Assembly (NCBI RefSeq): GCF_019904175.1
Contig: NZ_CP061913.1
Location: forward strand, 9,858,001 to 9,922,000
Length of the DNA stretch: 64,000 bases
Source of the DNA: Dactylosporangium vinaceum
GTDB taxonomy: Bacteria; Actinomycetota; Actinomycetes; Mycobacteriales; Micromonosporaceae
Reading direction: 5' to 3'
Shown: positions 36,674 through 43,735 of the stretch, piece after piece
How positions within the stretch are numbered: the first letter of the stretch is position 1
Layout of the letters: each line of letters begins with the position of its first letter
Translations under genes and position numbers: made by a program
The notes under the pieces: model-generated
What the model saw: the letters and a program-made list of their open reading frames with translations, nothing else
Databases searched by the model: none
What the model was told of the DNA's origin: nothing

Positions 36674-38017
36674 TCACCCCACCTTCCGCAGCGGCTTCGG
36701 GGTCTCTTCCGACCGGTTCTCGTGTGTCGCCTGCTCTTGTGCTCCCGACCTGTGCCCTGCCCCGGCCGGCCCGTGCGCTGCCGGTGTCGGTGTCGGTGTT
36801 GCCGGCCCTTGTATCGACAGCCCGTGCAGCGGCGGCGCTTGTGTCGACGGCCCGCATATCGGCGGCGCCTGTGTCGACGGCACTTGTATCGGCGGCAGGA
36901 CGCCGGTGATCGCGGGCAGCTCCAGTGTCACTTCGCGGGCGGCGGAGGCGGCGCCGCGGCCCCGGGCCTGGACGGTGAGCTCGCGGTGCCGCAGCCGCCC
37001 GCGCCCGGCCCCGAGGCCGCCCCAGGCCCCCCGCACCGGCGCCAGGGTCAGGTCCGCACCCGCCCAGGCCCCCGCCGGCACGAGCACACTCCCCCGCTGC
37101 CGCGCCCGCGCCGCCAGCCGCCCGGCCACAGCGGGAGCAATGTTCTTCGGCGCCGCCGCAACCACGATGTCGAACCCGTCGAGCAGCGCAGCCACGATTG
37201 TCGTCCACTCGGCCCCCGGATGCGGCACCAACGCCAGCCGCTCCAGCGCAATGCCCATCTCGGCCGCGGCAATGGGGCTCAACCCCGGCAGCCCGACCAC
37301 AGCACACCAGGACCCCGCCCGCGACGCCGCCGCGAGCAACGCCAACATCACCGACGACGTGTACACAGCCACGGTCGCCCCCCGCCGCAGCCCACCCCCC
37401 GGCAACAGATCCCGCAGCCCACTCACCACCGGCAACGTCCGCGTACCGGCGACAACCTCGACATCCCGCTCCGAGGCCGTCCGCACGACCCCACCGAGGT
37501 TCGCCGTCCGTATTACCTGAAGCCCTCGACCGCGGGCGCTCTCGTCGCCTTCCCCACCGCCGCGGCCCGCGCTTTCCCCGGCCTCGCGGTGAGGGGCAGC
37601 GCTCGGGCCCCCTTCGCCGCTGCGACCGGCTTTCCAGCGCTCTCCACCTTCGCGACCGACCCGCTGACCCGCTCCTCCTTCGCGACCGGCTTCCTGCCCT
37701 TCTTCGTCGCTGCGACCGACTCCCTGCCCCTCTTCGCCGCCGCGACCGGTTCTCTGGCGCTCTTCGCCTCTCCTCTGGCGCTCTTCGCCGCTGCGGCCGG
37801 CTCTCCGGCTGCCTTTGTCCCTGAGGAAGGCAAGGGCCGATTCAATCGCCGCGACCGGCGCCGGCCGGGAGTTTTCGGCCACGCCGGACCGATCGAGCCG
37901 CCGCGACGCCCGTCCGCCGACAACGCTGATCGTGGACCAGTCATCATCCTCGGGCCGCACGTCGTCGTACGCCACGTCATCAAGCTCGGCCGTCCCCGAA
38001 GCCGATGTCCCAGCCAC
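36674..38017 (-). CDS. imuA': ImuA'-like RecA-fold mutasome protein with low-complexity insertions
   Basis: Partner of ImuB/DnaE2. 447 aa, while mycobacterial ImuA' is nearer 260. The recognisable core is about residues 185-365: TRTLPVVSGLRDLLPGGGLRRGATVAVY, GSWCAVVGLPGLSPIAAAEMG, LERLALVPHPG and LAARARQRGSVLVPAGAW. Before it, after IESALAFLRDKG, comes about 100 residues of Gly/Glu/Arg repeats (GEERQRRGEERQR...), whose codon bias fits another frame; after the core is a Pro/Thr/Gln repeat tail (STQAPPICGPSTQAPP). GTG start at 38017. Identity as ImuA' rests on the core and on imuB 3 bp downstream. Confidence 0.8.
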   Translation of the reverse strand: MAGTSASGTAELDDVAYDDVRPEDDDWSTISVVGGRASRRLDRSGVAENSRPAPVAAIESALAFLRDKGSRRAGRSGEERQRRGEERQRTGRGGEEGQGVGRSDEEGQEAGREGGAGQRVGREGGERWKAGRSGEGGPSAAPHREAGESAGRGGGEGDESARGRGLQVIRTANLGGVVRTASERDVEVVAGTRTLPVVSGLRDLLPGGGLRRGATVAVYTSSVMLALLAAASRAGSWCAVVGLPGLSPIAAAEMGIALERLALVPHPGAEWTTIVAALLDGFDIVVAAAPKNIAPAVAGRLAARARQRGSVLVPAGAWAGADLTLAPVRGAWGGLGAGRGRLRHRELTVQARGRGAASAAREVTLELPAITGVLPPIQVPSTQAPPICGPSTQAPPLHGLSIQGPATPTPTPAAHGPAGAGHRSGAQEQATHENRSEETPKPLRKVG

Positions 38018-38057
38018 GGCCCTCGCTCCCCACTCCCGATTCGTTCATCTACACAAA

Positions 38058-38076
38058 TATGGGCAAATCGCCCATA
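38058..38076 (-). promoter_or_regulatory. Palindrome upstream of imuA'
   Basis: TATGGGC-AAATC-GCCCATA, a perfect 7-bp inverted repeat with 5-nt spacer, 41 nt upstream of the imuA' GTG and in an unusually AT-rich patch (38045-38090). It is not an SOS-box. A candidate operator or promoter element. Confidence 0.4.
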
Positions 38077-38225
38077 GAGAACTCGCTTACATCAGCGCGG
38101 CCACACCATCCGGGCCGGGAGCGGCAAGAAACCCCGCCCAAACCGGCCCACCCGCCACCCGACCAATCGGCAAGGAAGCCCCCGCACCCGACGCAAACCC
38201 ACCGGCGATCGAACCCGACCCGCCG

Positions 38226-38690
38226 CCGCTCACACCGGGCCCACGCGGAGATCCGCCCACCAACCGACCAGATCCCGGCCCACAGCCGCCGACCCCGAGC
38301 CCGCGTGGGGATACGGGCACAGGCACAGCGGCAGCCGAGAACGTAGTGCGAACCGCCACGGGGAAGGCGGCGGTCGAACATGACGCAATACCGCCCGCGC
38401 CAAACCCGCGTGGGGATACGGGCACAAGCACAGCGGCAGCCGAGAACGTGGTGCGAGCCGAAAAAACGAACGCGGCAAGCGAACACCGACCGCGAGTGCA
38501 AGTCACGGCCGGTCGCTCGCCACTGCCTGTGCCAAGTCCGCGGAGGGATGCGGACGCCGGCTTGCCCGAGCGCGGTCCGTCGCCGGTGCTGAGCCCGCGG
38601 GGGGATGCGGGCCTCACCTCGCCTGGGCGCGATTCGTTGCCACTGGCATCGAGCCCGCGGGGGGATGCGGACTCGAGAGGTTCGGGTGGC
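38226..38690. repeat. Interspersed hairpin-like repeats between HEPN gene and imuA'
   Basis: Six degenerate copies of a roughly 30-nt unit with core GCCCGCG(T/G)GGGGAT(A/G)CGGGC. The CCGCG core begins near 38241, 38301, 38406, 38538, 38595 and 38655; all distances (60, 105, 132, 57, 60) are multiples of three. Two units (38301 and 38406) continue as a 57-nt near-identical block. Low third-position GC in every frame argues against an ordinary gene across the 814-bp gap 38018-38831. Confidence 0.75.
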
Positions 38691-38831
38691 AGTGGCAGTG
38701 GCGTTGAGATCGGCGTGGGCGTTGAGGTTGGGACGGTGGTGTGGTGAAGCGGCACGGGTTGGGACGCGGCGCTTGGGTTGGGGGGTGGCGTGGTCGGCAC
38801 TGGGGTGGCTCGGTCGGGCGGCGGGCGGGCG

Positions 38832-39356
38832 TTAGCTGGCCAGGCCTTCGAGCCTCGGCTGGTACGAGTAGCCGAGGGCCACCTCGACCACCGCGATGAA
38901 CTGCTCCGCGGAGCGCATCAGGTCGTCGGCCTCGCGGGCGGTGACCACGCGAGGGATGCCGGCTTCGGCGGCGGAGCGTTTGCTGGCGGTGGCGGCGAAG
39001 AAGGAGGACCACTCGCTCAGCTCCGGAGCGACCAGGACGAGCAGGGACCAGACGCTCGTCACGCGGCTCCGGCGGCCGGGCGCGGCGGGCACGGCCCGGG
39101 CGGCCAGCACGGCCGCGGCGGCGCGCAGGGCCGCCAGGTGGGCGGTCGCGTAGCGCATGCCGTCGGCGCGGATCTCGGCGGCCTCCTCGAGGCCGTGGCG
39201 GGCCATGGTGAGCAGCTCGCGCGGAGTGCGGTGGGGAAGCGCGTGCGCGGGGATCGGGAGCTGCCGGCGGGACGCACCACTGCTCGGCCCGGTGGCCGAC
39301 GGTGGGGCCGGGAAACGACTGATGTTGGACGAGCTGGTCGAACGGTTCGTCGGCAT
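38832..39356 (-). CDS. SAV_6107-family HEPN-domain protein
   Basis: 174 aa from ATG 39356 (GAGGGAG upstream; the open frame reaches 39494 but that part has poor codon use). After a Ser/Pro-rich N-terminus comes an all-helical domain (about residues 45-170): TPRELLTMARHGLEEAAEI, MRYATAHLAALRAAAAVL, SVWSLLVLVAPEL and DLMRSAEQFIAVVEVAL. This matches HEPN proteins of the SAV_6107 type found beside dnaE2/imuB in actinobacteria. The canonical HEPN RNase motif R-x4-6-H is not clear, so it may be a nucleotide/protein-binding HEPN. Likely part of the SOS-inducible mutasome locus. Confidence 0.75.
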   Translation of the reverse strand: MPTNRSTSSSNISRFPAPPSATGPSSGASRRQLPIPAHALPHRTPRELLTMARHGLEEAAEIRADGMRYATAHLAALRAAAAVLAARAVPAAPGRRSRVTSVWSLLVLVAPELSEWSSFFAATASKRSAAEAGIPRVVTAREADDLMRSAEQFIAVVEVALGYSYQPRLEGLAS

Positions 39357-39800
39357 CGGTGCTCTCCCTCGGTGGTGCGTCGGCAGGTTGGGCCTGCGCC
39401 TGTCGGTGCTGTGCTCTGGCCGGTCGCCGCGGGGGGAGTCGCAGCCATCGGTACAAAACTGGAAATCGCTGGAACGAAGAAGCCAGAGGATCAACGAGCT
39501 GGCAGTGCTGAAGCTGGAATTGAAGTGAAGCTGGAGCTATGGGGTGGAGCTAGCAGCGAGTCGATTGAACGGAGCACCTGAGCCGGTCGAACGGGTGCCG
39601 GTCCGCGACTGCGACGGCGCGCCGGTCGGGCGTGGAGCTTCCCCACACCACACCCGACCGGCTGGGTCGCCGTCCGCCGCCCGGGGGTCGTGGGCGGCGA
39701 ACGGCGGCCCCGCCTGAGGCCAGACCCGCGAAAATCTGGCCTCCGCGGTGTCGCGGACCGCGCTCGGGATCAGCGCCGCGAATCGCTTTCCCGAAGCAGT

Positions 39801-39816
39801 TCGAACACTCGTTCGA
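39801..39816. promoter_or_regulatory. LexA SOS box 1
   Basis: TCGAAC-ACTC-GTTCGA: perfect 6-bp inverted repeat with 4-nt spacer, matching the Gram-positive LexA operator CGAAC-N4-GTTCG. Lies about 445 bp upstream of the HEPN gene. Confidence 0.85.
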
Positions 39817-39870
39817 TGGCTCAAGAGTACACCGCCCGCACCGTCCACGGCAGTGGTTGCGCCAGGTTTT

Positions 39871-39886
39871 TCGTACACCCGTTCGT
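39871..39886. promoter_or_regulatory. LexA SOS box 2 (one mismatch)
   Basis: TCGTACACCCGTTCGT: CGTAC-ACCC-GTTCG matches the LexA operator except one base in the left half. It lies 70 bp from SOS box 1 and just before the stop end of the winged-helix gene (39897). Confidence 0.55.
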
Positions 39887-39896
39887 ACGATCACCA

Positions 39897-41078
39897 TCAC
39901 GCCTCTCCCCACGCCGGGACCAGCCGCTCGCCGAGAAACCGGGACAGGTCAGTGACCTCGGCTTCGAGCTCTTCACGGGCCCGTGCGGACAGCGAGCCAC
40001 GGCCCCCGAACGGCTGGAGCACCACCTTCCGCCCCGACCGCTGCCACACCCCGGCCACCCGCCCATCGGCAAGCATCGTCGCCGCGATCATGCCGCCGCC
40101 CCGGTTGACCAGCCCCGCGTGCTCAGGCGCCAACACAAAGGACCGATCGCGATACCCCAGCAGCAGCGTGTCGAACGCGCCCAGCAGCCGCGAGGACCCG
40201 CCCCCCGAAGAAGCCGAATCCGAAGAAGCCGCAATCGAGGAAGACGCAGCCGGAGAACCAGCAGTCGGCACGAGGGCCAGAGCCCGCCGAGCCGAGGCCA
40301 CCGGAAGCCCCGACCAGACCGCCAGATCAGCGGCGTCCGCCGGCCCGTATCCGATCAGATATCTCCGCGCCAGCTCAGCCAACGCCGCATCACCGGCAAA
40401 ATCCCGCGCCGACCAGCCGGCCGAAGACCGAGACGCAGACGCCGACGCCGACGCAAGAATCCCCGAAGACCGCGACGCCGAAGCCGGCACTCCTGAGGAC
40501 TGAGCCGCCGCAGCAAGAGCAGCCGAGGCAAGCACCTCCGCAGTCAGCACAACAGTCGGCTTCCCCCGAACATCGGGCCCGCGGCAGACCACGCCCGCCG
40601 CGGCCGCAAACGCCACCAGGTGCGCCGGCGCCTGCCCGGTAGGGTCGATCCGCACACCCCGCCGCGCCAGCCGGGCGATCAGCTCCGCCCGGTCCAGCGG
40701 GCCGGCGCCGTTCAGGATGGCGGGCATCTCGGCGAGCGCCCGGGCGGCCACCGCGTCGTCCACGCCGAGATCGAGCCGTCGCCGCTCCCCCGCGGCCCGG
40801 TTGATCGGCCCGAACAGCGCGGTCAACCAGCCGAGATCGGCCGCCGCCACCAGGTGCAGGGTCCCCCGCATCAGCCAGGTGCGGGCCAGGAGGCCCGAGG
40901 CCAGCGCCGCGTCCACATCGGCGGCGGTCAGCGAGGACGACCGGGCCCGCACGGCCAGCCGCGCCGCCGGCCAGGACTGGGCCTGCACGCCCACCACCCG
41001 CTCCACGACGCTCCCCACGTCGGAAGCCGGCGCCCCGGCCAGCAGCTGCGAGCGCAGCCGCCGCCCCTTCTCCGTCAT
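39897..41078 (-). CDS. Winged helix DNA-binding domain protein (HTH_42, YcaQ-like)
   Basis: 393 aa from ATG 41078 (in-frame ATG at 41090 possible; TATGGT lies 7 nt before 41078). Family features: VVGVQAQSWPAARLAVRAR near residue 35, RTWLMRGTLHLVAAADLGWL (about 75-94), and LGAFDTLLLGYRDRSFVL ... GGGMIAATMLADGRVAGVW near the C-terminus. Members include DNA glycosylase-like interstrand-crosslink repair proteins of the YcaQ/AlkX group, which fits a neighbouring SOS locus. Two Ser/Ala-rich low-complexity insertions (about 190-220 and 260-290) are unusual. Confidence 0.8.
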   Translation of the reverse strand: MTEKGRRLRSQLLAGAPASDVGSVVERVVGVQAQSWPAARLAVRARSSSLTAADVDAALASGLLARTWLMRGTLHLVAAADLGWLTALFGPINRAAGERRRLDLGVDDAVAARALAEMPAILNGAGPLDRAELIARLARRGVRIDPTGQAPAHLVAFAAAAGVVCRGPDVRGKPTVVLTAEVLASAALAAAAQSSGVPASASRSSGILASASASASRSSAGWSARDFAGDAALAELARRYLIGYGPADAADLAVWSGLPVASARRALALVPTAGSPAASSSIAASSDSASSGGGSSRLLGAFDTLLLGYRDRSFVLAPEHAGLVNRGGGMIAATMLADGRVAGVWQRSGRKVVLQPFGGRGSLSARAREELEAEVTDLSRFLGERLVPAWGEA

Positions 41079-41124
41079 AGCCCGCACCATAGCGACGGGG
41101 TACGACACTTTCTGAATTCCGGCG

Positions 41125-41181
41125 AATACCCCGTCAGGCGATAAGTCCGATATGTTGCGGCGCGAAGCGCCCGACATATCG
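41125..41181 (+). repeat. Dispersed structured repeat, copy 2
   Basis: Same element as at 22100-22157 in opposite orientation: the first 31 nt are identical, the following hairpin keeps its pairing with a G-T wobble in place of C-G and retains a single-base bulge at the same place. It sits in the divergent spacer between the winged-helix and YbaK genes, followed by a purine-rich stretch with GACCGAAGA repeats (41195-41230). Confidence 0.85.
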
Positions 41182-41300
41182 AGCAAGCCGAAGGGCAGAC
41201 CGAAGACGAGACCGAAGAGCAAGCCTAAGCAGGAGAACAGCGGGCCCAAGAGCAGACAGGCACGAGATAGGCGTGCAAACGGGCGAGGCAAGATAGAGAC

Positions 41301-41789
41301 ATGCAGCCTCACCCCAACGTCCAGGCCGTCCAGGATGCGCTGGACGCGGCCCGGGCCCACGACGCGGCCGGCCGGGCCTGCCAGGTCAAGGTGCTCACCG
41401 AGCCGGTGCACACCGCGGCCGCCGCCGCGGCGGCGCTCGGGATCGAGGTGGGGCAGATCGCCAACTCGCTCATCTTCAACGCGGACGGTGAGGCGCTGCT
41501 CGTGCTCACCTCCGGCGCCCATCGGGTGGACACCGGCAAGGTGGCGGCGCTGCTGGGCAAGGACAAGGTCAAGCGGGCCGAGGCGGAGTTCGTGCGGCTC
41601 AACACCGGGCAGGTCATCGGTGGGGTGTCGCCGCTCGGGCACCCGCGGCCGCTGCGGACACTCGTCGACGTGGCGCTGGGGCAGTACGGCGAGGTGTGGG
41701 CGGCCGGCGGGATTCCCCAGGCGGTATTTCCGATCACGTTCGCCGAGCTGGTGCGGGTGACCGGCGGCACCGCGGCCGACGTGGCGTGA
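41301..41789 (+). CDS. YbaK/ProX-type aminoacyl-tRNA deacylase
   Basis: trans-editing enzyme that hydrolyses mischarged tRNA. 162 aa, ATG 41301. Family landmarks: GIEVGQIANSLIFNADGEALLVLTSG (about residues 47-72, with catalytic-region Lys DKVKRAEAEFV later), TGQVIGGVSPLGHP (about 102-115) and DVALGQYGEVWAAGG. It is of the single-domain YbaK/EbsC kind; exact substrate tRNA unknown. Its stop overlaps the next gene's GTG (GTGA). Confidence 0.9.
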   Translation: MQPHPNVQAVQDALDAARAHDAAGRACQVKVLTEPVHTAAAAAAALGIEVGQIANSLIFNADGEALLVLTSGAHRVDTGKVAALLGKDKVKRAEAEFVRLNTGQVIGGVSPLGHPRPLRTLVDVALGQYGEVWAAGGIPQAVFPITFAELVRVTGGTAADVA

Positions 41790-42439
41790 CAGTCCGGGTG
41801 TACGTGTGGCGGGTGCCGCGCACGAAGATTCCAGCGATGTTCTGGTCCATGGCCGTCGACAGGCGACAAATCCGCAAAAAAGCGGACTTCGCGAAGATGC
41901 TCGGGACCGGCGACGGCCGGGACTTCCGGATGCAGTCGGCCGACCTCACGCGATGGGCCGCGATCATCGACAGCCCGGAGCCCGTGGTGCCGCCGATGCG
42001 CGGCGCGGTCACGAGCTGCACGCTGACGCTCGAGCCCATCGCCAGCCGCGGCACCTGGGCGGGGCAGGAGCCGTTCAAGGTCGCCGCCCCGGCGGGCGGT
42101 GACGGGCCCGTCGCGGTGCTCACCAGGGCGCGGCTCAAGGCCGGCAAGGCGCTGGCGTTCTGGCGGGCGATCGGGCCCGTCAGCCCGGCCGTGGCGGAGG
42201 CCGAGGGGCTGCACTGCGCCTTCGGGCTCGGCGAGGCCCCCGTAGGATTCCAGGGCACGATGAGCGTCTGGCGCTCCGCGGCGGACGTCGTGCGATTCGC
42301 GTACCGTCGGCCGGAACACGCCGCGGTCGTGGCGCGCACGGCCGAGGTGGGATGGTATGCGGAGGAGTTGTTCGCCCGGTTCCGCGTGCTCGGCATCGAC
42401 GGCGACCGAGAGGTGATCGGGTGGAGGGACGGCCAGTGA
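41786..42439 (+). CDS. Spheroidene monooxygenase (CrtA)-like protein
   Basis: 217 aa from GTG 41786 (GTGA overlap with ybaK). Resembles CrtA-like/DUF3291 monooxygenases: VWRVPRTKIPAMFWSMAVDRR at the start, KMLGTGDGRDF, LTRARLKAGKALAFWRAIGPVS in the middle and GFQGTMSVWRSAADVVRFAYRR. CrtA oxidises acyclic carotenoids in purple bacteria, and DUF422/desaturase genes lie 0.6-2.4 kb downstream, so a carotenoid role is plausible; many actinobacterial homologues are of unproven function. Confidence 0.75.
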   Translation: MTVRVYVWRVPRTKIPAMFWSMAVDRRQIRKKADFAKMLGTGDGRDFRMQSADLTRWAAIIDSPEPVVPPMRGAVTSCTLTLEPIASRGTWAGQEPFKVAAPAGGDGPVAVLTRARLKAGKALAFWRAIGPVSPAVAEAEGLHCAFGLGEAPVGFQGTMSVWRSAADVVRFAYRRPEHAAVVARTAEVGWYAEELFARFRVLGIDGDREVIGWRDGQ

Positions 42440-42972
42440 GGCTCGTGCGGTGGCGCGGGGAGGACCTCGTCGATCGCCTCGACGAGGTCATCGCGGTGTA
42501 CGGCGAGGCCATGGGCTACTCCGTGCAGCTGCTGCAGACCCGCCGCGGCTACGTCGCCGGGCACACCCGCCGCGAGGCGTTCCAGGCGGTCGCGACGCTC
42601 GACGACGACAACAACCTGCTCGGGTTCGGCTACGGCTACCGCGGTACCGCCGGCCAGTGGTGGCACGACCAGGTCCGCAACGCCCTGCGCCGCGACACCC
42701 GCAAGTATTGGCTCACCAACTGCTTCGAGCTGGTCGAGCTGCACGTCCGGCCGCACGCCCAGGGGCACGGGATAGGCGCCCGGCAGCTGCACGAGCTGCT
42801 CACCCAGGCCGAGCACCAGACAGTCCTGCTGTCCACGCCCGAGGCCCCCGAGGCCACCTCGCGGGCGTGGCGGCTGTACCGGCGATTCGGCTTCGTCGAC
42901 GTCCTGCGCCACTTCAACTTCCCGGGCGACGACCGCCCGTTCGCCGTGCTGGGTCGCCAGCTGCCCCTATGA
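42436..42972 (+). CDS. GNAT-family N-acetyltransferase
   Basis: 178 aa from GTG 42436 (GTGA overlap with the CrtA-like gene). Acetyl-CoA-binding signature VRPHAQGHGIGARQLHELL (about residues 103-121) and terminal SRAWRLYRRFGFVDVLRHF are typical. A preceding strand FELVELHVRP provides the core. Substrate unknown. The coupled arrangement ybaK / crtA-like / GNAT suggests one transcript. Confidence 0.85.
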   Translation: MRLVRWRGEDLVDRLDEVIAVYGEAMGYSVQLLQTRRGYVAGHTRREAFQAVATLDDDNNLLGFGYGYRGTAGQWWHDQVRNALRRDTRKYWLTNCFELVELHVRPHAQGHGIGARQLHELLTQAEHQTVLLSTPEAPEATSRAWRLYRRFGFVDVLRHFNFPGDDRPFAVLGRQLPL

Positions 42973-43003
42973 AGAACCCGCCGGCCGCACCCGCGAACCA
43001 CCC

Positions 43004-43735
43004 GTGAACAAGCTCTGGATCCTTTTCGGCGCCCTGGTCCTCGCCGAGATCGGCTACCCGCTGACCGAGGGCCGGGCCCGGACCGGGCTCGTCATCGCGA
43101 CTGTCGTCATCGGATACGTCGTCTCGGTCGCCCACGCCTGGCTCACCCGCGGCCCCCGCACGGCCGGCCTGCTCGTCCTCGTCACCACCGGTGGCGGCCT
43201 GCTGGTCGAGGCGGTCGGGCGCACGACGGGCTACCCGTTCGGCGACTACGACTACACCGCGGCGCTCGGCCCGCGGCTGCTCGGCGTCCCGCTCGTCATC
43301 CCCCTGGCCTGGACGTGGATGGCCTGGCCGGCCTGGATCGCCGCCGGCCGGATCACCGCCGGTCGCGCGGCCCGCACAGCCGTCGCCGGGCTCGGACTGG
43401 CGGCCTGGGACCTGTTCCTGGACCCCCAGATGGTTTCCCAGGGGTACTGGCAGTGGCACACGAGCACCCCCGCCCTCCCCGGCGTGCCGGGCATCCCGCT
43501 CACGAACTACCTCGGCTGGCTCCTCGTCGCCGTCGCCCTCATGGCGCTGCTCGGCACCGCCCCTCAGCGCGGCCCGCATCAGGACGCGCCCATGTACGCC
43601 ATGTACCTCTGGACGTACGCCTCCAGCATCCTGGCCCACGCGGTCTTCCTCGGCCTGCCCGCGTCGGCCGCGTGGGGCGCCCTCGGCATGGGGCTCGTCG
43701 CGATCCCGCTGGCGGTGCGACTGTGGCGCTCCTGA
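43004..43735 (+). CDS. DUF422 carotenoid biosynthesis membrane protein (CruF-like)
   Basis: 243 aa with about seven membrane helices. Family motifs: GGGLLVEAVGRTTGYPFGDYDYTAALGPRLLGVPL region (about residues 65-98), LGLAAWDLFLDPQMVSQGYWQW (about 128-147) and PLTNYLGWLL. DUF422 includes the carotenoid 1',2'-hydratase CruF and bisanhydrobacterioruberin hydratase CruF/C0507. Followed with 13-nt overlap by a glycosyltransferase and then a desaturase, a cassette typical of glycosylated C40/C50 carotenoids. Confidence 0.85.
   Translation: MNKLWILFGALVLAEIGYPLTEGRARTGLVIATVVIGYVVSVAHAWLTRGPRTAGLLVLVTTGGGLLVEAVGRTTGYPFGDYDYTAALGPRLLGVPLVIPLAWTWMAWPAWIAAGRITAGRAARTAVAGLGLAAWDLFLDPQMVSQGYWQWHTSTPALPGVPGIPLTNYLGWLLVAVALMALLGTAPQRGPHQDAPMYAMYLWTYASSILAHAVFLGLPASAAWGALGMGLVAIPLAVRLWRS

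Larger units (their letters stand above)
39357..39896. other. 540-bp intergenic region carrying SOS boxes
   Basis: No confident gene. A minus frame (39537-39878) has passable codon use in its middle but contains the SOS box and has no ribosome site, so it is not called. The region holds two LexA-type boxes at 39801 and 39871 and probably promoters for the HEPN/mutasome direction. Confidence 0.5.

Noticed and set aside
38226..38690. CRISPR array
   Set aside because: Repeats are degenerate, spacings irregular (57-132 bp) and all multiples of three, and no cas gene is present.
37815..38747. 310-codon plus-strand frame with S-P-R-G-D repeats
   Set aside because: Overlaps imuA' antisense, lacks a ribosome site and shows no third-position GC bias.
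39537..39878. 113-codon minus-strand frame between the HEPN and winged-helix genes
   Set aside because: It contains the SOS boxes, lacks a ribosome site and has mixed codon use.
41152..41760. Lys/Arg-rich plus-strand frame starting in the repeat element
   Set aside because: Arises from the purine-rich spacer and runs out of frame through the ybaK gene.
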